DNA of 64,000 bases from CADEED01 sp036677145 (GTDB taxonomy: Bacteria > Pseudomonadota > Gammaproteobacteria > Steroidobacterales > Steroidobacteraceae): the NCBI GenBank assembly GCA_036677145.1, contig JAKFFF010000011.1, positions 62,001-126,000 of the forward strand, read 5' to 3'. The position numbers and the translations under genes are program-made. Positions within the stretch are counted from its first letter, which is position 1, and every line of letters begins with the position of its first letter. This document shows, piece by piece, positions 17,014 through 27,905 of this stretch. Below the pieces are notes generated by a model that saw nothing but the letters and a program-made list of their open reading frames with translations, was not told the DNA's origin and did not search any database.

Positions 17014-17174
17014 GTATAATTTTGGTCATTCAAGTGGCGTTTGAGCCGGTATTTGCGCGCGGAGCGCCGCTTTCAAGTTCGAGTGGCAAGTTTGCCCATT
17101 TTTGGTCTTGCATTGATGTCCGGTCAGGTGGAGCGCGCCGCCTTTCGACCGAACCACATGTTAACGGACACCAC

Positions 17175-18233
17175 ATGCGTATTGGCATTCCTCGTGAACT
17201 GAAACCCCGCGAGGGGCGAGTCGGACTCATTCCCGCGGCCTGCGTCGATCTGGTGCGCGGCGGACACGACGTGTTCGTCGAAACCGGCGCCGGCGAAAAA
17301 AGCGGTTATGGCGACCAAACTTTTCGTGATGTCGGCGTGACGGTGTTGCCGAACGCGGACGAACTGTTCTCGCGTTCGCAGTTGATCGTGAAGGTCAAGG
17401 AGCCGATCGAGCCCGACCTCAAACGTTTGCGCAAGGATCATCTGCTGTTCTGCTTCCTGCATCTCGCGGCGCTGCCCGAACTCACGCGGCGGCTCTGCGA
17501 CATCGGCCTCACCGCCGTTGCGTTCGAAACCGTCGAAGACCGCGCCGGCCGGTTGCCACTGCTCGCGCCGATGAGCGATATCGCCGGACGGCTTTCGATG
17601 CAGTACGCGACGACACTGCTGCACCACCCGCAGGGCGGCAAGGGAATCTTGTTAGGCGGCGTGCCCGCCGCGAAGCGCGGTCGCGTGGTCGTGCTCGGCG
17701 GCGGAGTCGCCGGTGGCAATTCCGCGTTGATTGCCGCGGGACTCGGCGCCGAGGTCACCGTGTTCGATACGGATCGCGACAAACTCGTGGCGGCGCGCGC
17801 GCTGGGGCCGAATGTCACCGGCCTTTATCCGCACGTGTCGGATGTCGCCGATGCGGTGCGCGCCGCGGACGTGGTAGTGGGCGCCGTGCTCATCACCGGT
17901 GCGCGGGCGCCGCATGTCGTGTCGGCCGGCATGGTCCGCGCGATGGAAGCCGGCAGCGTCATCGTCGATATCAGCGTGGACCAGGGCGGCTGCATCGAAA
18001 CGACGAAGCCGACGACCTGGGAAGCGCCGACATTCACCTGGGAAGGCGTGACTCATTTCTGCGTGACGAACATGCCGGGGTCGGTGCCGCGCACATCTTC
18101 CCAGGCGCTGTCGGCGGCGATTGCCTCGTACGCGGCGCGCCTGGCGGACGGGGACTGGCGGGATGATCCCGGCCTGGTCCGCGGCATCAACGTCGAGGCC
18201 GGGAAAGTGACCCATCCGGCGTTGATGAGTTGA
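17175..18233 (+). CDS. ald: Alanine dehydrogenase
   Basis: Protein of 352 aa from ATG 17175 (MRIGIPRELKPREGRVGLIP), the family N-terminus. Upstream open frame to 17022 looks non-coding. Substrate and catalytic segments KVKEPIE (Lys) and FLHLAAL (His) are present. The Rossmann motif is GGGVAGGNSALIAAGLGAEVTVFD, followed by DISVDQGGCIE and VTNMPGSVPRTSSQAL. It interconverts L-alanine and pyruvate with NAD. It is slightly short at the C-terminus relative to the about 370 aa of many homologues. Context: it occupies the trxB-ftsK interval that holds lrp in enteric bacteria. Confidence 0.95.
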   Translation: MRIGIPRELKPREGRVGLIPAACVDLVRGGHDVFVETGAGEKSGYGDQTFRDVGVTVLPNADELFSRSQLIVKVKEPIEPDLKRLRKDHLLFCFLHLAALPELTRRLCDIGLTAVAFETVEDRAGRLPLLAPMSDIAGRLSMQYATTLLHHPQGGKGILLGGVPAAKRGRVVVLGGGVAGGNSALIAAGLGAEVTVFDTDRDKLVAARALGPNVTGLYPHVSDVADAVRAADVVVGAVLITGARAPHVVSAGMVRAMEAGSVIVDISVDQGGCIETTKPTTWEAPTFTWEGVTHFCVTNMPGSVPRTSSQALSAAIASYAARLADGDWRDDPGLVRGINVEAGKVTHPALMS

Positions 18234-18235
18234 AA

Positions 18236-18263
18236 TTGGTGCGCCGAAACGCCCGCCTATACA
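18236..18263 (+). promoter_or_regulatory. Candidate ftsK promoter
   Basis: TTGGTG (18236-18241), 16-bp spacer, TATACA (18258-18263), just after the ald stop and about 55 bp before the ftsK TTG start. Only a consensus-like match. Confidence 0.35.
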
Positions 18264-18318
18264 ATCACATAGACGCAATTCCTGACGCGAGCCGTTCCTG
18301 AAGTGAGAGACATCCACA

Positions 18319-20645
<2,327 letters not shown>

Positions 20646-20646
<1 letters not shown>

Positions 20647-21284
20647 TGCGGGCACTTCGTTTCGCGGGATTGTTGCTGGCGCTGGCGGCCGCGCAAGTGG
20701 CGCAAGGCCAGACTCCGCTCGACAACTACCTCGCCCAGCTGAAAACGCTGCGCGCCGAGTTTTCGCAGACCGTCACCGAGGCGAACGGCCGGCAGGTGCA
20801 GAAGGCCACCGGCAGGTTGCTGATCCTGCGGCCCGGGCGTTTTCGCTGGGAGATCACGCCCGACGGCAGCGCGGCGGGCGCCGCGCCCCAGCTCATGGTC
20901 GCCGATGGCAAGAACCTGTGGTTTTACGATCGCGACCTCGAGCAGGTCTCGGTGAAACCGGCGCAGGGCGCACTCACCGCGACGCCGGCGAGCCTGCTAT
21001 CGGGCGACGGCGACATCCGCGAGATGTTCATCGTGAAATCCGTGGGGCGCAGCGACGGACTCGACTGGGTGCTGGTCACACCGCGCAAGCCGGACGCGGA
21101 CTTTCGTGAAGCCCGCCTCGGGTTTGCGAAGTCGGATCTCAAGCGCATGGTGCTCAAGGACAAGCTGGGCCAGACAGTCGAGCTCGACTTTCGGGTGAGC
21201 GCCCGCAATGTGCCCGTGGCCGAGAGTGATGTGACGTTCGTGCCGCCCGCCGGGGCCGACGTGATCGGCACGCCGCTGCCATGA
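20646..21284 (+). CDS. lolA: Outer-membrane lipoprotein carrier protein LolA
   Basis: Protein of 212 aa starting at ATG 20646, whose A is the last base of the ftsK stop. Signal peptide MRALRFAGLLLALAAAQVAQG, cleaved about residue 21. Mature family features: LKTLRAEFSQTV, GRLLILRPGRFRWEI, and DGKNLWFYDRDLEQVSVKP. It is the periplasmic chaperone that carries lipoproteins from LolCDE to LolB. It is followed by a VanZ-like gene with a 4-bp overlap. Confidence 0.95.
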
Positions 21285-21664
21285 CCCTGCAGCGGTTCTG
21301 GTGGATCCTGGGTTTCGCGCTCGTCGCGATCGCGACGTACCTGTGCCTGACGCCGAACGCGAGTGTGCCGACACCGTTCCAGGTCAGCGATCTCGTGAGT
21401 CATTTCGCCGGTCACGGGGCGCTCGCCGTCTATTTCGCGGGACTCGTACCGCGGCAGCGCTGGTGGAAGATCTTCGTATTCCTGCTGCTGTTCGGCATCG
21501 GCGTGGAGTTCGCGCAGTACTTCATGAAATTGGGCCGCGAAGGCGAACTCAAGGATGTTTTTTCGAACTCGGTCGGAGCGTTGCTCGGCCTGCTTGCCGC
21601 GCGTCTCGGACTCGCCCGCTGGCCCGAGTGGGCGGCGCGTTTGTTAGGGCGGCAGGTGGCCTGA
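21281..21664 (+). CDS. VanZ-like integral membrane protein
   Basis: Protein of 127 aa with four hydrophobic segments (RFWWILGFALVAIATYLCL, then HGALAVYFAGL, KIFVFLLLFGIGVEFAQYF, and SVGALLGLLAARL). The DLVSHFAGHGALA and GVEFAQYF...DVFSNSVGALLG patterns are typical of the VanZ-like family. Molecular function is unknown outside teicoplanin-resistance VanZ. It is embedded in the ftsK-lolA-rarA run, overlapping lolA by 4 bp and touching rarA, so it is co-transcribed. Confidence 0.85.
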   Translation: MTLQRFWWILGFALVAIATYLCLTPNASVPTPFQVSDLVSHFAGHGALAVYFAGLVPRQRWWKIFVFLLLFGIGVEFAQYFMKLGREGELKDVFSNSVGALLGLLAARLGLARWPEWAARLLGRQVA

Positions 21665-23065
21665 ATGAGTCCGCGCGCCGGCCCGTCGGGTTCCGGGACT
21701 GGCCAGTCGGACTTCCTGCGCGAGGTGCGTCCCGACGACGGATTGCGTCCGCTCGCCGACCGCATGCGGCCGCGCACGCTCGACGAGTTCGTCGGGCAGG
21801 AGCAGGTCATCGGTCCCGGCAAACCACTGCGCCGCTCGCTCGAGCAGGGTCAGCTGCATTCGTTGATCCTCTGGGGGCCGCCGGGCACGGGCAAGACGAC
21901 GCTCGCGCGCCTCATCGCCGGCCAGGCGGAAGCCGAATTCATGCAGCTCTCCGCCGTCATGGCGGGCGTCAAGGACATCCGTGAAGCCGTCGAGCGGGCG
22001 CGCACCGTGCGCGCGGAACGCGGCCGCCGCAGTGTCTTGTTCCTCGACGAAGTGCATCGCTTCAACAAGACGCAGCAGGATACTTTCCTGCCGTACGTCG
22101 AAGATGGAACGCTCATCTTCATCGGCGCCACCACGGAGAACCCTTCGTTCGAGGTAGTCAGCGCACTGCTTTCCCGCGCACGGGTTTACGTGCTGCGCTC
22201 GCTGCAGGCGCCCGACATCGTCAAACTACTGCGCCGCGCGCTGGAAGACCCACGCGGACTCGGCGGCCGCCGCATCGAGATCGCGGACGAGGCGTTGATT
22301 GCGTTGTCGCATGCCGGGGACGGCGATGCGCGGCGCGCGCTCGGCATGCTCGAGGTGGCCGCGGATCTGGCGGAGCCGCATGGCGACGTCGCGACCATCA
22401 CGCTGAACGATGTCCGCGAGGTCGCCGCCAGCGGCCGCCGCCGCTTCGACAAGGGCGGCGAACAGTTCTACGACCAGATCTCCGCGCTTCACAAGGCGGT
22501 GCGCGGCACCGATCCGGACGGCGCGCTGTACTGGTTCGCACGCATGATCGACGGCGGCTGCGATCCTCACTACCTCGCGCGCCGCATCGTGCGCATGGCG
22601 TACGAGGACATCGGGCTTGCCGATCCGCGCGGCGCGCAGATCGCGCTCGATGCCTGGGCCGCGTTCGACCGGCTGGGCAGCCCGGAGGGCGAACTCGCGC
22701 TGGCGAACGCGGTGGTGTTCCTCGCCGTCGCACCGAAGAGCAACGCCGCGTACGCGGCGTACGGCGAAGCCCGTGCCGACGTCGAGCAGTTCGGCACTCT
22801 CGACGTACCGCTACGCTTTCGCAACGCGCCGACGAAGCTCATGAAGGGGCTCGGATACGGCGAGGGGTATCGCTACGCGCACGATGAGCCGGGAGCGTTC
22901 GTGAAAGGCGAGCGCTATCTACCGGACGACATGCCGGACCGGCGCTACTACCGACCGACATCGCGCGGACTCGAGATCCGCATCGGCGAGGCGTTGCAGA
23001 GGCTGCGGGGCGAGGGCGCGCCGCCTTCTCCCGGCGAGCATGAACCCGGGGAGGTCAAGAAATGA
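21665..23065 (+). CDS. rarA: Replication-associated recombination protein RarA (MgsA)
   Basis: Protein of 466 aa. It begins with a charged leader, then PLADRMRPRTLDEFVGQEQVIGPGKPLRR. Walker A GPPGTGKTTLARLIA (about 77) and Walker B SVLFLDEVHRFNKTQQD follow, with the sensor GATTENPSFEV. The C-terminal tetramerisation and MgsA_C part includes LYWFARMIDGGCDPHYLARRIVRMA. It acts at stalled replication forks. It starts one base after the VanZ-like stop and overlaps crcB by 4 bp. Confidence 0.95.
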   Translation: MSPRAGPSGSGTGQSDFLREVRPDDGLRPLADRMRPRTLDEFVGQEQVIGPGKPLRRSLEQGQLHSLILWGPPGTGKTTLARLIAGQAEAEFMQLSAVMAGVKDIREAVERARTVRAERGRRSVLFLDEVHRFNKTQQDTFLPYVEDGTLIFIGATTENPSFEVVSALLSRARVYVLRSLQAPDIVKLLRRALEDPRGLGGRRIEIADEALIALSHAGDGDARRALGMLEVAADLAEPHGDVATITLNDVREVAASGRRRFDKGGEQFYDQISALHKAVRGTDPDGALYWFARMIDGGCDPHYLARRIVRMAYEDIGLADPRGAQIALDAWAAFDRLGSPEGELALANAVVFLAVAPKSNAAYAAYGEARADVEQFGTLDVPLRFRNAPTKLMKGLGYGEGYRYAHDEPGAFVKGERYLPDDMPDRRYYRPTSRGLEIRIGEALQRLRGEGAPPSPGEHEPGEVKK

Positions 23066-23433
23066 GCTGGTTGCTGGTGGCCATGGGTGGCGCGCTGGGC
23101 AGCGTCGCGCGATATGGCGCTTACCGCCTCTGGCCGATGGGCGCCAGTGGCTGGCCCGTGGCCACGCTGACCGTGAATCTGCTCGGGTCGTTCGCCATCG
23201 GACTCATCTATATGTATGTTGCGGCACGCGGCATCAGCGCCGACAATGCGCGCCTTTTTTGGATGACCGGCGTGCTGGGTGGCTTCACCACCTATTCGGC
23301 GTTCGCGCTGGAGACGGTTCTGCTGGGTTTTTCCGGCGTCGCTCTTGCGTATGTCGCCGCGACCGTCATCGGCTGCCTGGCCGCCGCGATATTCGGCATG
23401 AAAGTGGGCGGCGTACTCGTTTCGATGTATTAG
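23062..23433 (+). CDS. crcB: Fluoride channel CrcB/FluC
   Basis: Protein of 123 aa with four membrane helices. Signatures: GGALGSVARYGAYRL, TLTVNLLGSFAIGLIY, and the conserved GGFTTYSAFALET segment containing the fluoride-track residues. Dimeric channels of this family export fluoride. The ATG overlaps the rarA stop, and serS follows after 12 bp. No fluoride riboswitch is possible immediately upstream, because the gene begins inside rarA. Confidence 0.93.
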   Translation: MSWLLVAMGGALGSVARYGAYRLWPMGASGWPVATLTVNLLGSFAIGLIYMYVAARGISADNARLFWMTGVLGGFTTYSAFALETVLLGFSGVALAYVAATVIGCLAAAIFGMKVGGVLVSMY

Positions 23434-23445
23434 CAAGGAATTCCA

Positions 23446-24717
23446 GTGCTCGACCCCAAACAACTCCGCTCCGATCCGCAAGGCGTCGCCACCAATCTCG
23501 CGCGCCGTGGATTCAATCTCGACGTCGCCGCGTTCACCGCGCTCGATGAGAAGCGCAAGGCCGCGCAGGTCGAGTCGGACCGCGTGCGTGCCGAGCGCAA
23601 TTCGAATGCCAAGGCCGTCGGCATGGCCAAGGGCAAGGGTGAGGACGCGAGCGTTTTACTCGCGCGCGCCGAAGAACTGACCCAGCAGCTCGCCGCGAGT
23701 GATGCGGCGATCGCCACCGTGCAGACCGAGCTCGATGCCTGGCAATTGGGCCTGCCGAATCTGCTGCACGAGTCAGTGCCGGAAGGCCGCGACGAAACCG
23801 CCAACAAGGAAGTGCGCCGCTGGGGAAATCCCCGCGCGTTCGATTTCACGCCGAAGGATCACGTGGAACTCGGCGAAAAACTCGGCGGCATCGACTTCGA
23901 AAGCGCCGCGAAGATTTCCGGTGCGCGCTTCTCCGTTTTGAAGGGCGGCATCGCGCGCCTGCATCGCGCCCTGGCGCAATTCATGCTCGACCTGCATACG
24001 CAGGAGCATGGTTACACCGAGGCTTACGTGCCCTACCTGGTGCTGGCTCCTGCGTTGCAAGGCACCGGACAGTTGCCGAAGTTCGAGCAGGATCTGTTCC
24101 GGGTACAGAGCGAGCAGGGGTTCTTCCTGATCCCCACCGCCGAGGTTCCCGTCACGAATCTCGTGCGCGACAGCATCGTCGAGCCTGCCAAACTACCCAT
24201 GAAACTCGTGGCGCATACACCGTGCTTCCGTTCGGAAGCCGGCGCCGCGGGCAAGGACACGCGCGGCCTCATCCGCCAGCACCAGTTCGAGAAAGTCGAA
24301 CTCGTGCACATCGTGAAGCCGGCCGATTCGTATGCCGCGCTCGAGGAGCTCACCGCGAGCGCCGAGAAGGTGCTGCAGAAGCTCGAGCTGCCATATCGCG
24401 TCGTCGCTTTGTGCGCGGGTGACATCGGCTTCGGCAGTGCGAAAACATACGACATCGAAGTGTGGCTGCCGGGGCAGGGCAAGTACCGCGAGATTTCCTC
24501 TTGCAGCAACTGCGAGGCGTTCCAGGCCAGGCGCATGCAGGCGCGCTGGCGCAATCCGGAAACCGGCAAGCCGGAACCGCTGCACACGCTCAATGGATCG
24601 GGTGTCGCGGTCGGACGCGCGCTGGTCGCGGTGATCGAGAACTACCAGAACGCGGACGGCTCGATCAGCGTGCCGGAAGTATTGCGTCCCTACATGGGTG
24701 GCACCGGGAAGATTTGA
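23446..24717 (+). CDS. serS: Seryl-tRNA synthetase
   Basis: Protein of 423 aa from GTG 23446 (MLDPKQLRSDPQGVA). The N-terminal coiled-coil arm (about 30-105) binds the long variable arm of tRNA-Ser. Class II catalytic motifs: motif 2 CFRSEAGAAGKDTRGLIRQHQF and motif 3 HTLNGSGVAVGRALVAVIEN. It charges tRNA-Ser, including the tRNA-Ser(UGA) gene 4 kb downstream. It is the last gene of the ftsK-serS run, conserving enteric order. Confidence 0.97.
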   Translation: MLDPKQLRSDPQGVATNLARRGFNLDVAAFTALDEKRKAAQVESDRVRAERNSNAKAVGMAKGKGEDASVLLARAEELTQQLAASDAAIATVQTELDAWQLGLPNLLHESVPEGRDETANKEVRRWGNPRAFDFTPKDHVELGEKLGGIDFESAAKISGARFSVLKGGIARLHRALAQFMLDLHTQEHGYTEAYVPYLVLAPALQGTGQLPKFEQDLFRVQSEQGFFLIPTAEVPVTNLVRDSIVEPAKLPMKLVAHTPCFRSEAGAAGKDTRGLIRQHQFEKVELVHIVKPADSYAALEELTASAEKVLQKLELPYRVVALCAGDIGFGSAKTYDIEVWLPGQGKYREISSCSNCEAFQARRMQARWRNPETGKPEPLHTLNGSGVAVGRALVAVIENYQNADGSISVPEVLRPYMGGTGKI

Positions 24718-24739
24718 GCCGGTTCGCCATTACGGGCGC

Positions 24740-24753
24740 CTGACCTGGATCAG
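24740..24753 (+). promoter_or_regulatory. Candidate FNR/Dnr-type box upstream of the haemoglobin operon
   Basis: CTGACCTGGATCAG is a near-palindrome with the inner core of the Anr/Dnr consensus TTGAC-N4-ATCAA; only the outermost base of each arm differs, symmetrically. Its centre is about 43 bp before the start codon at 24790. It fits oxygen or NO control of a truncated haemoglobin, but only by pattern. Confidence 0.4.
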
Positions 24754-24789
24754 TGTGCAGTCCGGCTCCAGCGCCCATACTGGTGCCCG

Positions 24790-25272
24790 ATGGCCGACTC
24801 AGCTTCAACCCAGGAAGATTCACGCGCCCGGATCGTGCAGCAGATGCGCGATCGGACCGGGATCGATGAACACATGATCGAGCAACTCGTGCGTGGCTTC
24901 TACGCGCACATCCGCGACGATGAGTTGCTCGGACCGATATTCAATTCCCGCATTGTGGATTGGGAACCGCACCTGCAACGCATGTGCGCGTTCTGGTCGT
25001 CGGTGGTCCTGTCGAGCGGCGGGTATCGCGGCCAACCCATGCGCATGCACTTGCCGCTGCCGGTGGATGCGGTGCACTTCGATCGTTGGCTCGCGCTCTT
25101 CGAGTCGACCGCGCGAGGCATGTTCGGCGAACAGGTCGCGCAGCACTTCATCGAACCCGCGCGCCGCATCGCGACCAGCCTCGAGTTCGGGATCGCGAGC
25201 AGCCAGGGCGTGCTGCTTGGCAGAGGCGAAAGATTCGAACGTGCGTCGTTGAGGAGTAATGAACATGACTAG
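24790..25272 (+). CDS. Group III truncated haemoglobin
   Basis: Protein of 160 aa. The group III pattern is present: IEQLVRGFYAHIRDDELLGPIFNSRI, WEPHLQRMCAFWSSVVLSSGGYRGQPM, HLPLPVDAVHFDRWLALFESTARGMF. Candidate haem ligand His is in the PMRMHLPLP/HF region (F helix). These cytoplasmic haem proteins are implicated in NO or microaerobic metabolism. It heads a three-gene operon: its 3' end overlaps the lipoprotein gene by 8 bp. The first 20 residues are a charged extension; a later start is possible but not needed. Confidence 0.9.
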   Translation: MADSASTQEDSRARIVQQMRDRTGIDEHMIEQLVRGFYAHIRDDELLGPIFNSRIVDWEPHLQRMCAFWSSVVLSSGGYRGQPMRMHLPLPVDAVHFDRWLALFESTARGMFGEQVAQHFIEPARRIATSLEFGIASSQGVLLGRGERFERASLRSNEHD

Positions 25273-25753
25273 AGCCATGACGATCCTGCTTGCATCGGCA
25301 CTGGCGGCCGCGAGCCTTGCCGGCTGTTCCCGCGGCGGTGACGCGACGAGCGCCGCGCCAGTCGTTCACGATGCTCAGGACGCACACGACGCGCACGGTT
25401 CGCAGGATGTCGCCGTCGCAGCGCCCGAGGGTGGCTTGTGGCCGACGGACGAAGCCTTGCGCACGGGCATGTCGCGCATCGAGGCCGCCGTCGAACAGTC
25501 CAGTGTCCCGCTTTCCAGTGAGCACGCCGGTGAACTCGCCCGCACGGTCGAGGAGAACGTCACCTTCATCGTCAAGAACTGCAAACTTCCGCCCGAGCCC
25601 GATGCGGCCCTGCACGTGCTGATCGGCCGCATGATGACGGCAGCCAGTCAATTGAAGGACGAGACCACGTCGGGCGCCGGCGTCGCACAGCTCGTCAGCG
25701 CCCTGCACGACTATCGCGCCACCTTCGATCACGCGACGGCACCCGCGCAATGA
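25265..25753 (+). CDS. Putative lipoprotein of unknown function
   Basis: Protein of 162 aa. I choose ATG 25265 over the in-frame ATG 25259 because AGGAG at 25252-25256 gives 8-nt spacing to 25265 and only 2 nt to 25259. Lipoprotein signal MTRAMTILLASALAAASLAGC with lipobox LAGC, cysteine about residue 21. A His/Asp-rich stretch follows (VVHDAQDAHDAHGSQD), then a helical domain with a lone Cys (FIVKNCKLPPEPDAALHVLIGRMM). Helical periplasmic four-helix fold is likely; metal binding by the His/Asp stretch is conjecture. Co-transcribed with the haemoglobin and DUF6522-like genes. Confidence 0.75.
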   Translation: MTRAMTILLASALAAASLAGCSRGGDATSAAPVVHDAQDAHDAHGSQDVAVAAPEGGLWPTDEALRTGMSRIEAAVEQSSVPLSSEHAGELARTVEENVTFIVKNCKLPPEPDAALHVLIGRMMTAASQLKDETTSGAGVAQLVSALHDYRATFDHATAPAQ

Positions 25754-26016
25754 GCAGCGTGACACTGGAGGGCGGGGAATTCAGCGTGGACGCGGCGATT
25801 CTTGCGGAGGATTTCGGCCTCGATCCCGCACTCGTATTGCCGGCCATGCGAGCAGGAAAGATCACCAGCCGGTGTGAGCGCGGCACCGGCGCAGACGCGG
25901 GGCGCAGCCGGCTCACGTTTTTCTACGCGCAGCGGCGACTGCGCCTGGTCATCGATGCGGCCGGGAACATACTCGAGCGATCCGTCGATCAGGGCGGCAC
26001 CCCAGGTCTTAGTTAG
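25750..26016 (+). CDS. DUF6522-like small protein
   Basis: Protein of 88 aa. ATG overlaps the lipoprotein stop (ATGA). The layout VTLEGGEFSVDAAILAEDFGLDPALVLPAMRAGKITSR, then GRSRLTFFYAQRRLRLVIDAAGNILERS, matches my memory of DUF6522 proteins, which are small and cytoplasmic with unknown function. Third gene of the probable NO/oxygen-responsive operon. Confidence 0.65.
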   Translation: MSSVTLEGGEFSVDAAILAEDFGLDPALVLPAMRAGKITSRCERGTGADAGRSRLTFFYAQRRLRLVIDAAGNILERSVDQGGTPGLS

Positions 26017-26111
26017 CTGGTCTCACGCGGTTACGGTCAGGCGGCGCGCTTTCCTCTCACCTGTTCAGAACGATACTTCTCGGATAGCCTGCGGCGAACG
26101 AAGGTCCTCGC

Positions 26112-27905
26112 ATGCCGCCAAACAACCTCGCATTGGAAAACCGCATCGGCGCCGAACAGGTCCGTTCCGCCTACCGGAACACGGCTCCTGGCATGTCGGC
26201 CACCGCCATCGCGGCCGTGCTCGTCGCCTGCATCATCGCCGGAAGCGGTGCGATTTCCTGGAATACCGCGCTCACCTTCATCGCATTGATGGTCCTGCAG
26301 ATCGGCGCGCGCCTCACGCTGATCTTCACTTATCTGCGCCGCAAACCACCGGATGCCGAGTGGCGCACCTGGCGCGCGCGATTCACCGCCGGCGCGCTGA
26401 TCGCGAGCTTCATCCTCGGCATATGCTCGTGGTGGCTGATGCCGGTACATCGCTTCGACATGCAGCTGCTGGTCCTGCTGTACATCTGCGCGGTGGCAAG
26501 CGGCGCGATCACCGCCTTTGGCGTACTGCGCGCGGCCATCTACTGCGCGATGCTGCCGATGCTGCTGTTCCCCACGGTCTGGATGATCGCGCAGGGAGAC
26601 TGGCTCCACTGGGTGCTCGCGCTGATCATCCTCGGCTGGCTCGCGGCCATCGCGGACCAGGCGCGCCGCTACAGCGCGCAGTTCGAAGAAGCGGTGCGCC
26701 TGCGCTTCGAAAACGAAGAACTGATTTCCGGATTGCGCGCCGCGAAGGAAAAAGCCGAAGAAGCCAGCGCCGCCAAATCCCGGTTCCTCGCCGCCGCCAG
26801 CCACGATCTGCGGCAACCGGTGCATGCCTTGTCATTGTTCGTCGCGGCGCTGCGGCCGCGCATCGTCGATCACGAGGCCGGGCGCCTGCTCGACAACGTC
26901 GACAACTCCGTGCAGGCGATGGGTGGACTGTTCAACGGTCTGCTCGACATTTCGCGCCTCGATGCGGGTGTCGTCGAGGTGAACGCGCAGAGTTTCGCGC
27001 TGCAGCCGCTGCTCGAGCGCATTTGCCGCGATCACGCCTCGGAAGCCGAGGCGAAAAAAGTCGAGCTGCGCTGTCGGCCGACACGCGTGGCGGTGTACTC
27101 CGATCCGCTGCTCGTCGAACGCGTCGTGCGCAACATCGTGGCGAATGCGATCAAGTACACCGACAAGGGTTCCGTGCTGATAGGCGTGCGCCGGCGCGGA
27201 CGCACGGTGACCGTGCAGGTATGGGACACGGGGCGCGGCATCGCGAAATCCGAGCAGGGCCAGATCTTCAAGGAGTTTTACCAGGCGGCGAATCCGGAGC
27301 GCGACCGCACCAAGGGTGTCGGCCTCGGGCTTGCGATCGTGTGGCGTCTCACACACTTGCTGGGACATCCGCTGACTTTCCGCTCGCATGCCGGGCGCGG
27401 CTCGATGTTCGCGATCGACTTGCCGCTCGCGGATGCGAAGATGTCGGCGCCGGGTGAAACCGCACCGCGGATCGCGGACTTCGCGAGCGCGGGTTCCGGA
27501 CTCGTCCTGGTGATCGATGACGAAGTGACGATCCAGATGGCGATGAAGAGCCTGCTGGAAAGCTGGGGCTACGACGCCATCGTCGCCGGATCCTGCAACG
27601 AATTGCTCGACAAAGTCGCGAGCTGTCCGGACCGCCCCGTGCTGATCATCTGCGACTACCGGCTGCGCGAGCACGAGGATGGCATTCGCGTGATCGAGCG
27701 CGTACGCAACGAATACAACGACGATGAAATCCCCGGCATGCTGATCACCGGCGACACCGCGCCCGATCGCATCCGGGAAGCGGAGGAGAGCGGTCTGCTA
27801 CTGCTTCACAAGCCGGTGCCCAACGGCCGGCTGCGTGCCGCTATAACCCATCTCGTGGCACATCCGGCGCGTCGTGAAGAAATTTCGCAGCCTGTGTCCG
27901 GTTGA
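26112..27905 (+). CDS. Membrane hybrid sensor histidine kinase / response regulator
   Basis: Protein of 597 aa. Residues about 30-190 hold five or six hydrophobic helices forming the sensor module. A coiled-coil (QARRYSAQFEEAVRLRFENEELISGLRAAKEKAEEASAAK) leads to HisKA with the phospho-His motif SRFLAAASHDLRQPVHAL. ATPase boxes: N box NIVANAIKYT, G1 VWDTGRGI, G2 GVGLGLAIVW. The C-terminal receiver starts VLVIDDEVTIQMAMK with acceptor Asp in LIICDYRL. The last 65 bp overlap the 3' end of the convergent LuxR-type regulator gene, its likely partner. RBS GAAGG about 8 nt before the ATG. Confidence 0.92.
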   Translation: MPPNNLALENRIGAEQVRSAYRNTAPGMSATAIAAVLVACIIAGSGAISWNTALTFIALMVLQIGARLTLIFTYLRRKPPDAEWRTWRARFTAGALIASFILGICSWWLMPVHRFDMQLLVLLYICAVASGAITAFGVLRAAIYCAMLPMLLFPTVWMIAQGDWLHWVLALIILGWLAAIADQARRYSAQFEEAVRLRFENEELISGLRAAKEKAEEASAAKSRFLAAASHDLRQPVHALSLFVAALRPRIVDHEAGRLLDNVDNSVQAMGGLFNGLLDISRLDAGVVEVNAQSFALQPLLERICRDHASEAEAKKVELRCRPTRVAVYSDPLLVERVVRNIVANAIKYTDKGSVLIGVRRRGRTVTVQVWDTGRGIAKSEQGQIFKEFYQAANPERDRTKGVGLGLAIVWRLTHLLGHPLTFRSHAGRGSMFAIDLPLADAKMSAPGETAPRIADFASAGSGLVLVIDDEVTIQMAMKSLLESWGYDAIVAGSCNELLDKVASCPDRPVLIICDYRLREHEDGIRVIERVRNEYNDDEIPGMLITGDTAPDRIREAEESGLLLLHKPVPNGRLRAAITHLVAHPARREEISQPVSG

